Positions 28,228-37,106 are shown, numbered from the stretch's first letter. The stretch is 64,000 bases of DNA from Saccharophagus sp. K07 (GCF_014336955.1 NZ_QRAI01000004.1:186001-250000); one strand, 5' to 3'. The notes: generated by a model from the letters alone, not told the origin. Made by a program: numbers and translations.

Positions 28228-30020
28228 AATTAGGACACGGGAATTTATCTGCCACAGATTTGGCGGGAAGAAAAGGGCAATTTTCAGAATTAAACACCTA
28301 CCTGATAGCAAGTGTTTTTGCCAACTTGTTTTGTTTGCTGTCTTACGGTTACGACGGCGATATAGGCTACTGGCGCGAATGGATACGGCAGCTTCAGACC
28401 CAAGGGTATGGAGGGTTTGAGGGTAACTATCCACCTGTGTATGTTCACTGGCTGTGGGTGTGTGCAAAATTGGCGAGTGTTTTGGGGCTGTCTCTCGAAA
28501 CTCATATCGAGGTGAAGGCGCTCTCTGTTATCCCCGTAATGTTCGTGCACTTGCTTATCATCAGGTTGGTATATGACCTAACCCAGAAGTGGACTGTTTC
28601 GCCAGAAAAGCGGAAGTTTATTAACTGGCTGACTGCGCTTAATCCAGTATTCCTATCCGATGGACCTATGTGGGGGCAGGTTGATTTGTTCCCCACTGCC
28701 GTTGTTGCAGTGGGCCTATTGGCCGCACATTCAGCTTCATCACGCTATTTTATTTTGATAGTCCCACTTTATTGTCTGGCTTTGTTAACAAAGTTTCAGA
28801 TGATTGCCTTTGCTCCGGTATTTGGTTTCATTTTTTTTAGACAGCTGAAAATTAGCCTGATAAGCATAATCCCAGCGATTTTTTTGCTTGTGTTGGTGCT
28901 GTTGCCCTTTGCTGTCGGAAAAAATTTGCTTGGTGTGCTCGATAATGCATACGTGAAGACTCTCGGACAATACCCGCTTGCAACAATGTATGCTGCTAAT
29001 ACCTGGATGGCATTTTATGGAAATATGCAACCCGATAATTTGCGGGTGTTGCCATTGCTTTTGGGGGAGGCTGCCACTATCAAGAATGTCGGTATATTGT
29101 TGTTTGCCCTGTTATCAATCGCGGTGTTTTCAAAAGGTTGTTATCTGGTTTATCAAGAGCGTAAAGGAGCAGATGTTTCCACTCTAGATTCCTATATTTG
29201 GCGAGCCGCACTCACCTGTAGTTTTGGCTTTTTTATCGTTCTGCCGGGCATGCATGAGCGCTACCTCTTTTCCGCTAGTGTCATTGCGATCTTCTACATC
29301 GTGAGAGCGAATGGCTCCCTGCCTATTGCACTACTGGTAACGCTCTGCGCTTTGCTCAATATCCTGATCGTTTTGCCGCTGCGCGGTGATGAGCTTTGGA
29401 AGCCTTTGGCATTTTTCTCTTGTCTCGTATTTGCAGCATTTATGCTCGACTCGTGGTGGCCAAGAGCTTTTCATAAAGCAAAGGTTATTGGACGCCGCTT
29501 AATGGAAATCAAAGGGCTTCCGGAAGCTATTCTTTTATGTGTTTTAGTTGTCCCATTGGCTGCCGAGAAATATTTCTTCTGGGCCAACGAATCAATTCGG
29601 GATAACGAAATCAGGCTGACAGAACTGCAGCCCACTTCGGTTCGGCAAGACTGGGGCAGATTGAACATTAACAAAACTGTTGCTGGTGATGATTTTTCTG
29701 TTGGATTTATCAGATACCGGCACGGACTTGGTACGCATGCCAACTCCAGAATTGAGTATTCCCTTGATGGGAACTATGAGGCATTTAGATTCAGGGTGGG
29801 GGTTAACGAAGATTCTCGAAATGGTTCCATGAGATTTGAAGTATACGGTGACGGAAAGCTCTTATGGAAATCGGGAAGAATGAGTGGTGGTGAAATTGAA
29901 GGTGAGGTGATCTTAAATATTAAAGGTATTACCAAGCTAACTCTGGTGGTTAATTCTCTTGGCCCCATAAACAGCGACCATGCCAATTGGCTAAACCCTG
30001 TTTTAAGAAGATATCGATAG
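28224..30020 (+). CDS. GT-C type membrane glycosyltransferase with C-terminal NPCBM-like domain
   Basis: The 598-residue protein has about ten membrane helices with the loop motif DGPMWGQVDLFPT near residue 146, as in mannosyl/glucosyltransferase families. After the last helix (about 432-452) comes a periplasmic domain of about 130 residues (465-598) with GLGTHANSRIEYSL, RFEVYGDGKLLWKSG and SDHANWLNP. This matches the NPCBM/NEW2 carbohydrate-binding pattern, normally found on glycosidases. A carbohydrate-binding tail on a transferase may hold the glycan acceptor. It is coupled to the GtrB-like gene and followed 15 bases later by the broken third transferase. Confidence 0.7.
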   Translation: MKLGHGNLSATDLAGRKGQFSELNTYLIASVFANLFCLLSYGYDGDIGYWREWIRQLQTQGYGGFEGNYPPVYVHWLWVCAKLASVLGLSLETHIEVKALSVIPVMFVHLLIIRLVYDLTQKWTVSPEKRKFINWLTALNPVFLSDGPMWGQVDLFPTAVVAVGLLAAHSASSRYFILIVPLYCLALLTKFQMIAFAPVFGFIFFRQLKISLISIIPAIFLLVLVLLPFAVGKNLLGVLDNAYVKTLGQYPLATMYAANTWMAFYGNMQPDNLRVLPLLLGEAATIKNVGILLFALLSIAVFSKGCYLVYQERKGADVSTLDSYIWRAALTCSFGFFIVLPGMHERYLFSASVIAIFYIVRANGSLPIALLVTLCALLNILIVLPLRGDELWKPLAFFSCLVFAAFMLDSWWPRAFHKAKVIGRRLMEIKGLPEAILLCVLVVPLAAEKYFFWANESIRDNEIRLTELQPTSVRQDWGRLNINKTVAGDDFSVGFIRYRHGLGTHANSRIEYSLDGNYEAFRFRVGVNEDSRNGSMRFEVYGDGKLLWKSGRMSGGEIEGEVILNIKGITKLTLVVNSLGPINSDHANWLNPVLRRYR

Positions 30021-30035
30021 TTTTATTTTCTGAGG

Positions 30036-31668
30036 ATGTACTGCGTGAAGTATTGGATTGACTTGGCGAAGCAAAATAAGTACTTGCTGGCGATTTTTGT
30101 CTTTGGTTGCATGCTGCGATTCATTCAACTCGATAGCTTACCCGCCGGCTTAAATCAGGACGAGGCTTCTGCGGGATATGACGCCTATGCTTTGCTCACC
30201 GAAGGTGTCGATCGAAATGGTTATGCATTTCCGGTACATCTGGTGGCTTGGGGCAGTGGGCAAAATGCTTTGTATTCCTATCTTGCTCTGCCCTTTATTG
30301 CAGTACTTGATTTATCTGTTTTTTCATTTCGCCTGCCTGCAGCGATTCTGGGTGCGCTTTCCATCCTTGCTGCCTATTGGATAGTGTTGCGTTTTAGATC
30401 AGAGATGGGGGCGCTGCTCGCCGCGTTTTTGGTGGCGATTAGCCCATGGCATTTAATGATGAGCCGATGGGCGCTGGAAGCCAATATCTTTCCGACTATC
30501 GTCCTTCGTCCTTGGCGCTTTTGCCTTCTTGTTATGGGCTGATGTGAGGCGAGGTGCTTGGCTCGCCTACGCAATTCTCCTATCTCTTTCATTGTACGCT
30601 TATGGCAGCGCATATCTATTTGTTCCGATAGTTGCAGCTGGCATATTAATTTTTGCCTTGGTCACTCGTTCAGCTCCCCTCAAAACTCTTTGCTGGTCCC
30701 ATCTTGTGATGTTGGTTCTGGCAATTCCAATGATTCTGTTTATCTTGATTAATCTTTATGAGTGGGATCCGATAGTTTCTTCTTTTGGTTCTATTCCAAG
30801 ATATACCGGTGTTAATCGGTTTACAGAAATAAGCGTACTCTCTGCGGGAGATAAGCTTACCGAAATGGCAAACAATCTGCTGACGGCTAAAAGAATTCTT
30901 CTGGACAATTTCCATGATGGAAATTTTTATAACAGCATATCCGAGTACGGTTATCTATATAAATTCAGTCTGCCTTTCATTGTTATAGGGCTGGTGGTGA
31001 TGGTGGTTGACTGGGTAAAAAATCCCAAGTCTTTGCCGATTTTTTCAATTTTACTCTGGTTTCTGGCCGCCGTTGCAGTTTGTGCTTCTGTCAGTGTGAA
31101 CTTCAACAGGATGAATATAATTTTTTATCCTTTGATCATTTTTGCCGCGGTGGGTGTAGAGTGCTTATTTAAACATAGTGCTTCTAAAGTAGCTGGGATT
31201 GTTGTAATTGCTATGTTTGTTGTGAGCTCTTTATCTTTTTGCCACTATTATTTCTTTGATTACAAGAACCAGATTGGTAGAGCTTTCTTCGAATCTTTGG
31301 GTGAGGCAATAAAATTGGCGGACGAGGTTGTGCCGGAGAAGGAGTTTATCTCGGTAACCTCTCGGGTAAATATGCCGTATATAGCAGTACTTTTTCACAC
31401 AAAATATGACGTCAACGACTATATAGCGACACGCCAAATTGATCACCCCAAGGTGATGTGGCAGTGGGTATCATCATTCGGTCGGTACATGTTTTTGGAT
31501 TCGAAGGTGGGAAGGAGTTTTACTGCAGCTGTTGTTTTTGATGTGGATGAAGCTCATCTCTTTGACGAAAGCAAATTTATTATCCGACGTTTCAAAAACT
31601 ATGGCGTTGCGTTTTCCAGGAAAAAATTTCAAGAGGTTGACGGGGCTATTGTCGCTTTAACGAAGTGA
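30036..31668 (+). pseudogene. Membrane glycosyltransferase (GT39-like) interrupted by a 7-bp tandem duplication
   Basis: Two overlapping frames, 30036-30542 and an open frame running to 31668, together make one protein of the ArnT/PMT-like class. The first part contains LNQDEASAGYDAYALL, whose DEA motif is the catalytic acidic site of this family, and MMSRWALEANIFPTIV; the second continues with membrane helices from GAFAFLLWADVRRGAW. They are separated because CGTCCTT occurs twice in tandem at 30500-30513. Removing one copy restores an uninterrupted frame of about 541 codons. A GTG at 30045 with a GAGG upstream is an alternative start. As read, the product is a truncated 168-residue protein, so it is probably inactive unless the repeat reverts. 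Confidence 0.85.
30500..30513. repeat. 7-bp tandem duplication causing a frameshift
   Basis: CGTCCTT is repeated exactly, at 30500-30506 and 30507-30513. Deleting one unit joins the two reading frames as PTIVLGAFAFLLW, a smooth membrane-helix sequence. Confidence 0.9.
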
Positions 31669-31680
31669 CAGAGAGCCTCA

Positions 31681-32271
31681 TTATCCGAGATCCAACAAAA
31701 TCCTCACCGCCCTCCGCAAACTGTCATTATCAAAAGGCTTGGTGATGACAGCATCGGCTCCTGCGGCTTTGGCTTTGCTCATCAGGCTGGGCATGGAGTT
31801 GGAGATGACGAGAATCTTCGCTTTGTGGGTTTGGGTGTTGCGGATATGTTCAATCAGTTCAACGCCGCCAATTCCTTCCAGGTTGAGATCCAGAGTCATT
31901 AAATGTGGCTTGCGGCGGATGTAGGTGACGCTGGCATCGAAGCCATTGTTGACCTGCAGCACTTCCAATCCCATATTGCGCAGCACGCGTTCGATGGCGT
32001 TGGCCATGGGTTTGTCTTCGTCGACGACGAGCGCCTTGGGGACTGGGTTGGTGCTGGCGTGGGTATGTTCCGATAACAGCTCGGCCGGGATGGCGAGGTG
32101 GTTTTGGTGCATGAAGTGGACCAGGTCTCTGGCTCTGACCAAGTGCTCGCCGCTCTCCTGGTTGCTTGGCAGCTTTCCTTTCTGCAGCCAGGATGTAACC
32201 GTTTGTATCGATACTCCGCAAAAGCGAGCTACTTCATCAGGACTGAGGTATCGGGCCTCAGATTCATGCAT
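31681..32271 (-). CDS. HTH-receiver response regulator (DNA-binding domain first)
   Basis: The 196-residue protein has an excisionase/MerR-like helix-turn-helix at residues 8-55 (LSPDEVARFCGVSIQTVTSW) followed, after a linker, by a complete receiver domain (about 78-195) with acidic pocket Asp84/Asp86, phospho-acceptor Asp128 (MTLDLNLEG), Ser157 and Lys178 (ITKPF). Most response regulators carry the receiver first, so the order is reversed. No sensor kinase is nearby. It is convergent with the broken glycosyltransferase, 12 bases away, and divergent from the DXD glycosyltransferase. Confidence 0.85.
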   Translation of the reverse strand: MHESEARYLSPDEVARFCGVSIQTVTSWLQKGKLPSNQESGEHLVRARDLVHFMHQNHLAIPAELLSEHTHASTNPVPKALVVDEDKPMANAIERVLRNMGLEVLQVNNGFDASVTYIRRKPHLMTLDLNLEGIGGVELIEHIRNTQTHKAKILVISNSMPSLMSKAKAAGADAVITKPFDNDSLRRAVRILLDLG

Positions 32272-32383
32272 AGAGATTCTCCCTCTGCGGGTCAGGGTAA
32301 TGGGATAAGTATAGTCAGCATTTGGTTATGCCAGAGGGCAATTGCAGGTACGGTAAGCTAAGGTTTGAAGCGCTCTCGTCTTG

Positions 32384-32389
32384 TATAAT
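32384..32389 (+). promoter_or_regulatory. Possible -10 box upstream of the DXD glycosyltransferase
   Basis: A consensus TATAAT lies 79 bases before the ATG at 32469. The best -35-like hexamer (TTGAAG, 32365-32370) is only 13 bases away, too close for a standard promoter, so the call is weak. Confidence 0.3.
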
Positions 32390-32468
32390 CGCACCCCTTC
32401 CACTATGCACCGTCCAGCCGTTGCGGCGCATTCGCCAGAGTACCTATCTCTTGTCAGGGGCTTCTTAC

Positions 32469-33257
32469 ATGTCAACTCAGCCACTACCTGTTGTTCATGC
32501 CTTATGGGTTGGGCGCGAATTGGGCGCTCTTTCTCGCTGCTGCCTTAAGTCCTTTGTTATGCGCGGCCATGAAGTGCGATTGCATACTTATGGCGATATA
32601 AATGACGTGCCAGATGGTGTGACGATTTTTAATGCTAGGGAAATCATTGCGGAAAAAAATATCATCAAGCATAAAAAAACCGGCAGCTACGCTTTATTCT
32701 CGGATTTATTCCGCTATCAACTGCTGAAGCAGCAAGACGGCATTTATATCGATTGCGATGTCTATTGTTTGAAACCCTTGTCGCTGCCGGCGTCCGGATA
32801 TTTATTTGGTTTTGAGGAAGATAATCGAATTAATGGTGCTGTCCTGGCATTGCCGAAAGACAGTAAATTGCTGGACAGTCTTTTGAATGCGGCCTATGAC
32901 CCGTTTTTCGTCCCGCCCTGGTATAAAAAATCCAAAAGAAGACGTTTGAAACTCAAAAAACACCTCGGTTTGGGTAAAAGCATTGCGGAAATGCCCTGGG
33001 GCGTTATAGGTCCGGATGCGATTACCTATTTCGCAAAGGAGCAGCAGCTATTTTCCGAGGCGCAACCAATCGATATGTTTTATCCAGTGCATTATCGCTG
33101 TATGCAGTATTTGCTGGATGGCGAGTTGCAGCTTGATGATGTTGTTACACAGAGAACTGTCGCAGTTCACCTCTACAATGAAATGCTAAGGAAAGTGGAT
33201 TTTGCAAAATTGGATGCGAATTGCGTATTGAACAAATTTCTGCGCAACGAAATTTAG
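32469..33257 (+). CDS. Glycosyltransferase with DXD sugar-binding motif (GT32/OCH1-like)
   Basis: The protein of 262 residues contains FSDLFRYQLLKQQDGIYIDC with the DXD motif Asp95-Cys-Asp97, which binds the metal and nucleotide sugar in the Gly_transf_sug family; HALWVGRELG at the start is also typical of that fold. It has no membrane segment, so it should act in the cytoplasm on a growing glycan. I start it at the ATG at 32469 (MSTQPLPVVHALW), because the longer frame from 32322 adds a basic stretch with no family similarity. The stop overlaps the stop of the convergent downstream gene by 4 bases. Confidence 0.8.
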   Translation: MSTQPLPVVHALWVGRELGALSRCCLKSFVMRGHEVRLHTYGDINDVPDGVTIFNAREIIAEKNIIKHKKTGSYALFSDLFRYQLLKQQDGIYIDCDVYCLKPLSLPASGYLFGFEEDNRINGAVLALPKDSKLLDSLLNAAYDPFFVPPWYKKSKRRRLKLKKHLGLGKSIAEMPWGVIGPDAITYFAKEQQLFSEAQPIDMFYPVHYRCMQYLLDGELQLDDVVTQRTVAVHLYNEMLRKVDFAKLDANCVLNKFLRNEI

Positions 33258-33676
33258 AGGGTGCAGTAGGTTCGAATAAAGTGCTTTAAATGGCGTTCTT
33301 CGAAACCTTGCGGGTCCCATGGTCTTAGAGACGCCAGATGCGCATAGCGCGGTTTAAGAACATAGGTTTCCGACTCTATGGTTCGGTATGCATTACCACT
33401 GCGAATGCGAGGGAAAACCTTGCGGCGGTAGTAATAATCGCCTTCAAAATCGTCAAGCTTGCGCAAATCGAGCGGGTTGACGGAGAGGTACAAAAAGCCC
33501 TGCAGGTCTTTTTCGCCGGAACGGGGCAGAATAACAGGATAGGTATCGCCGAGGACGCAAGTGCGGCGAAAGCCGTCGAGCCAGGCAATTTCCCGTTGAT
33601 ACGGATTTCGTACAACGCATTGCCAGATTTCTTCAAACATCAGGGAGCCATAAGTAAAAATATGGCGCACTTTCAT
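33254..33676 (-). CDS. Gamma-glutamylcyclotransferase-like (AIG2/GGCT fold) protein
   Basis: The protein of 140 residues starts MKVRHIFTYGSLM, the phosphate-loop-like YGSL motif of the GGCT fold, and has LDDFEGDYYYRRKV with the acidic residue expected at the active site. Related enzymes cyclise gamma-glutamyl groups to 5-oxoproline. The ATG at 33676 shares one base with the stop of the DUF3570 gene (TGATG), so it is translationally coupled to the envelope operon. The longer frame upstream overlaps that gene and is rejected. The substrate is unknown. Confidence 0.8.
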   Translation of the reverse strand: MKVRHIFTYGSLMFEEIWQCVVRNPYQREIAWLDGFRRTCVLGDTYPVILPRSGEKDLQGFLYLSVNPLDLRKLDDFEGDYYYRRKVFPRIRSGNAYRTIESETYVLKPRYAHLASLRPWDPQGFEERHLKHFIRTYCTL

Positions 33677-34854
33677 CAGTAATTCACCGTATAGAAAATG
33701 CGAATCACGTTGGCTTCGAAAGCGTAGGTGGGTTCTTCGCCGACACGATATTTCGCTATCTCTTCTTCGCTGCCTTTTTTGCTGAGCAAGGCATTGCGGA
33801 AATTTTCGTAGTCGAACTGGATAAAGTCCCAATACAGACTGGCGCTGTGTTTTTTCGCAAATGGCAATTTAAAGGCGAATTCGTAGGTCAGACCCAGGCC
33901 GAAACTGTTGGAGCTAAAGGTGCTCAGTTCTTTATCCCGCGCCATAAATTCGTGGGAATTTTCGAAGGGGAAAAGGTCTTGATAAAAATCCGCCTGATTT
34001 TGCGAATAGCGGCGACCTTTGATTTCCAGCAGCATGCGTGAGCGAATCGGGTGGGTATAGCGGATTTCGTAATTTTCCGCCTTGATGCCCCAGCTGTCAT
34101 TAAACGCGCGCGCTTCAAAGCGGACGGACGCGCGATAAGGCAGGTAATACATGGTGCGCACAGCAAATGCGTCGCTGTTGCGGGTTTCAGGATAAGCTTC
34201 TGGTGCGTAACCGACTTCGCCACCGATTGAAGGAATATAGCGAATCTGGCGATAGGGATTGCGCAAAAATCCATCGTCGACAACCGTTTCAGCGCTAAAG
34301 GAAATAATCCAGCGGCGCGTCAAAATCTGGCTTAAGCCAAGGCTGTAACGCTGGCGCTGGGCATCGCCGACAAAATCGCTCGAACCGTCGGAATTATTGC
34401 GCCGGACTTCATCGTCTCCCCGGCTATAGCCGAGGGACAAGGTCGTCATATCACCAAAAAAATCCTGACTCACGCCAAAACTAAAAGTTTTTGCGTCGTA
34501 ATCACTTTCAGTGGAATTGGTGTAACCGAAAGAAAGCAGGGCTCGGTCGACGAGATAATCGGCTCCTATGCTGTATTCGGTGCGTTCTTCAGAATATTTA
34601 CTGCCGGAAGTGAGCACGTCGATGGACGCGCTGGAGACCATATCCTGGTAATAGTTGGCGTAAACCGAGACTTTTTCTTTAAAGCCTTTGCGCACCAAAA
34701 TGGAGGGCCCATCGATAGTAACGCCACCGCCGTCGTAGGAGTGGTACATGGCATCGGCGCGATCTTCGGGAATAACCAAAGCTGCGCAATGGAGTGACGC
34801 CAACCACAGAAAAAGAGTTGCGAGATATTGGACGGGGCGATTAACCGCAGCCAC
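33676..34854 (-). CDS. DUF3570 outer-membrane beta-barrel protein
   Basis: The 392-residue product has a signal peptide (about 1-25), then PEDRADAMYHSYDGGGVTI and SVYANYYQDMVSSASIDVLT, which are typical of DUF3570. The rest alternates hydrophobic and polar residues in many strands and ends in TVNY with a terminal aromatic residue, as in barrels. The start overlaps the DUF4266 lipoprotein gene by 14 bases; DUF4266 and DUF3570 genes are usual neighbours. Family members have no established function; association with thioredoxins and redox proteins is recurrent. Confidence 0.85.
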   Translation of the reverse strand: MAAVNRPVQYLATLFLWLASLHCAALVIPEDRADAMYHSYDGGGVTIDGPSILVRKGFKEKVSVYANYYQDMVSSASIDVLTSGSKYSEERTEYSIGADYLVDRALLSFGYTNSTESDYDAKTFSFGVSQDFFGDMTTLSLGYSRGDDEVRRNNSDGSSDFVGDAQRQRYSLGLSQILTRRWIISFSAETVVDDGFLRNPYRQIRYIPSIGGEVGYAPEAYPETRNSDAFAVRTMYYLPYRASVRFEARAFNDSWGIKAENYEIRYTHPIRSRMLLEIKGRRYSQNQADFYQDLFPFENSHEFMARDKELSTFSSNSFGLGLTYEFAFKLPFAKKHSASLYWDFIQFDYENFRNALLSKKGSEEEIAKYRVGEEPTYAFEANVIRIFYTVNY

Positions 34855-35062
34855 AACCGCCTCCTGCGCCGCCTTCTGCGCCGCGCGCGGCTTCGCGAGC
34901 TTCGTAAACGTGCATCAAATATTTGGATGCAACCGGATCGCGATCAAACGCCATAATTGGATCCGCCAGCAACCCGCGCTCGTAAGGTTTTACCCACGGC
35001 TTAAATGACGTACAGCCGCTGAAGGCCAGAATCATGAGAAAAATACCAATCACGCGCAGCAT
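34841..35062 (-). CDS. DUF4266 small lipoprotein with Gly/Cys C-terminal tail
   Basis: The 73-residue product is a lipoprotein (signal ending FSGC, Cys17) with the conserved KPWVKPYERGLLADPIMAFD and a tail reading GAEGGAGGGCGCG. Two Cys within a glycine run at the very C-terminus suggest a metal site, a redox pair or a modification site. It lies between the TlpA thioredoxin and the DUF3570 barrel, both in the same operon. A thioredoxin next to a Cys tail makes a redox role plausible, but this is inference. Confidence 0.85.
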   Translation of the reverse strand: MLRVIGIFLMILAFSGCTSFKPWVKPYERGLLADPIMAFDRDPVASKYLMHVYEAREAARGAEGGAGGGCGCG

Positions 35063-35082
35063 ATATACGCTCCGCCAGCCGT

Positions 35083-35568
35083 TTATTCAGCCAGCAATTT
35101 TTTGATGACTTTTTTGTATTCCGCTTCTTCGCCGGGTTTATAACCTTGATGCAAATGCACGAGATTGCCTTTGCGGTCGATAAAATAGCTGGAAGGCATT
35201 GCTTGGTTTTTGTAGAGACCCGCTACTTTACCGTCGGAATCCAACAGCACCGGAAAATTGACCGGAGTTTTATTCATAAAATCTTTGGCGTCGTCGACGA
35301 TTTCGTCAACGTTGATGCCGAGCAACACAAAGCCTGCTTTTTTGTAGCTTGCGTATATATCATTCAGCAATGGCATTTCCTGCCGGCAGGGGCCGCACCA
35401 GGAGGCCCAGAAATTCAGCATCACCACCTGGCCTTTGAGATCGGAGAGTTTCACCTTGCTGCCGTCGAGCGCAGTGAGGGTGAAGTCAGGCGCGGGGCCG
35501 GATAATTCTTTGGCCTGAAGCGAAAGACTGAAAATGGCAGCGAACAAAAAAGCGAAGAAGCGTTGCAT
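35083..35568 (-). CDS. TlpA/ResA-like periplasmic thioredoxin
   Basis: The 161-residue protein has a signal peptide (cut near Ala19 in LQAKE) and a full thioredoxin fold of TlpA type with the active site WCGPC (residues 57-61) in LNFWASWCGPCRQEM, and the cis-Pro in MPSSYFID. Family members reduce disulfides in the periplasm, for example in apocytochrome c or copper-site proteins. Its neighbours include proteins with CxxCH haem sites and a Cys-tailed lipoprotein, so either could be its client. Confidence 0.92.
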   Translation of the reverse strand: MQRFFAFLFAAIFSLSLQAKELSGPAPDFTLTALDGSKVKLSDLKGQVVMLNFWASWCGPCRQEMPLLNDIYASYKKAGFVLLGINVDEIVDDAKDFMNKTPVNFPVLLDSDGKVAGLYKNQAMPSSYFIDRKGNLVHLHQGYKPGEEAEYKKVIKKLLAE

Positions 35569-35595
35569 AGGTCACCCGTCAATAAACTGCATTGA

Positions 35596-36237
35596 TTAAA
35601 AGAACAGACTCAGCCCCATGTGGCCTTCCAGGTTCTGAATTTTTTTCGGCTCACCAAATAATTCGTGTTCCATTACGTGGTTGCGAAAATCCATGCGCAG
35701 CGCCAGCCAGTCGGTTAAAAACAAACGCCAGCCGCCACCGAAGTAATAGGTAAAAAATTCGGTATCGACAAATTTCGTGTTGCCCGCACCGCCGATCAGA
35801 TAAATATTGCTGTTGAATGCCCAGCGCCCGATATAGACCTCACCGGGAAATAAATTGATACCCAGGCCGAGGTTGTAATACACCATCTCGCGATCTTTAT
35901 CGCTGAGCAGGCGAACGTCACCGCTCAATTCTTCATAGGAGGTTTCGGAAAGCGTAGCGCTGGCGACGTTGGCTTCGAGAAAAAAATCTTCGGTGATGGC
36001 GAGACCAATGCGCGCGCCGAAGACATCGTTGGAGCCAAAATCCTCCACACTGATTACGCCAGCGTAAAAACCGATTTCGAGATTTTCAGTATCCAGTTTG
36101 TCTTCATCTATGGTGCGGCGTTCCAAATCCGGGCTGATCACGTCGTCAAGCACCGTGCGGTCCTGCTGGGCCAGGCCGGTGGCGGAGCAGGCCATAAGCG
36201 CCAGAGTTAAAACAGCACGCTGAATCCAGCTTTCCAT
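35596..36237 (-). CDS. Outer-membrane beta-barrel domain protein
   Basis: The 213-residue product has a signal peptide (cut after GLA) and a strand-rich body ending in MGLSLFF, the terminal aromatic signal of outer-membrane barrels. Patterns such as FYAGVISVEDFGSNDVFGAR and YNLGLGINLFPGEVY suggest the OMP_myx_plus type of small barrel, though I cannot verify this. Its start overlaps the end of the SH3/barrel gene by 31 bases, so the two barrels are made together and may pair. Confidence 0.75.
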   Translation of the reverse strand: MESWIQRAVLTLALMACSATGLAQQDRTVLDDVISPDLERRTIDEDKLDTENLEIGFYAGVISVEDFGSNDVFGARIGLAITEDFFLEANVASATLSETSYEELSGDVRLLSDKDREMVYYNLGLGINLFPGEVYIGRWAFNSNIYLIGGAGNTKFVDTEFFTYYFGGGWRLFLTDWLALRMDFRNHVMEHELFGEPKKIQNLEGHMGLSLFF

Positions 36238-37094
36238 TCCTCAACCTCTTGATTGTTGTCACGGGTGGTTAACAGCGTGTGTTGGTTGTATTCCAGCCGT
36301 GCAATGACTTTGTATGTGACATAAACCATAAGGCCGCCTCCGACGCTCACGGCGTTGTCTTTTTCATCTTCCGCTTCTGCCAATACGGCATCGCGAAAAA
36401 CCTTCATGGTGCCAGCGCCGAGCGTAAAAAATGGCGAGACTCGCCAGTGCGGAAACGGTTGGTGGACCAGCATTACGCTGGTGAGCTTAGTGTTGTAGGT
36501 GTCGCCAAATGCCTGGGTGTATTTGAGTTCGCCGGAGATATTCGGGGTAAATCTATAACCTGTTTGCAATGTGTACATGGTAGCGCCGTCCATTTCGCCA
36601 GCCATCAGACCTAATTGCCAGGGATCTTTTGCTTCGCTCCAGGACGGTGTGCGGAAATCGAGCGGATAACCGTCGGTGTCGTAGAGATTGACGAGATCGC
36701 GCCGCGGAACCCAGCCGACTTTGCCGTCTTGCGTTTCGACCTTGTACCAGTCCGTACGGCTTTTGAATAAACGAATCCGTTCATTTTTTTCCACCGCATG
36801 AAAACGCGCGTAACCGCGACCTGGGTATACATAGAGTTCGATAAAGGGCGAGCCGACAATCGCGACTATGCTCGCTCTGTCGTTCCAGAGCGACGAAGTG
36901 TCTTGTGTCTGGGAATAAGTCTCTTGCACGCGGGAAATCGCATTGTGTGAAGGGGAGATAGCAATCTGCGCGTGGGAAATATCGTAGGAAAACGTCATGA
37001 CAAGCGCCGCGAAAAAAAATAGCGCGCGCGGCAGCGGAGGGCGCCTTGAAGACCACGATCCATGGTGTCGATCAGGAGTGAAGGAGAAAGTCAT
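36207..37094 (-). CDS. SH3-domain protein with C-terminal beta-barrel
   Basis: From the ATG at 37094 the product is 295 residues. After a signal segment (about 20-43) comes a bacterial SH3-like domain (about 75-140: SPFIELYVYPGRGYARFHAV, WYKVETQDGKVGWVPRRDL) and then a membrane-strand region ending in FSVLF, again a barrel-type C-terminus. SH3b domains often bind peptidoglycan or proteins, so it may tie the barrel to the cell wall. A TTG at 37103 is an alternative start. It follows the HzsA-like gene by 12 bases. Confidence 0.72.
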   Translation of the reverse strand: MTFSFTPDRHHGSWSSRRPPLPRALFFFAALVMTFSYDISHAQIAISPSHNAISRVQETYSQTQDTSSLWNDRASIVAIVGSPFIELYVYPGRGYARFHAVEKNERIRLFKSRTDWYKVETQDGKVGWVPRRDLVNLYDTDGYPLDFRTPSWSEAKDPWQLGLMAGEMDGATMYTLQTGYRFTPNISGELKYTQAFGDTYNTKLTSVMLVHQPFPHWRVSPFFTLGAGTMKVFRDAVLAEAEDEKDNAVSVGGGLMVYVTYKVIARLEYNQHTLLTTRDNNQEVEEWKAGFSVLF

Positions 37095-37106
37095 GTTGGT
37101 CAAAAA

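Noticed and set aside
28224-30020. C-terminal domain as a glycosidase
   Set aside because: The NPCBM-like segment has no catalytic residues and is fused to a membrane transferase, so it is treated as a binding domain only.
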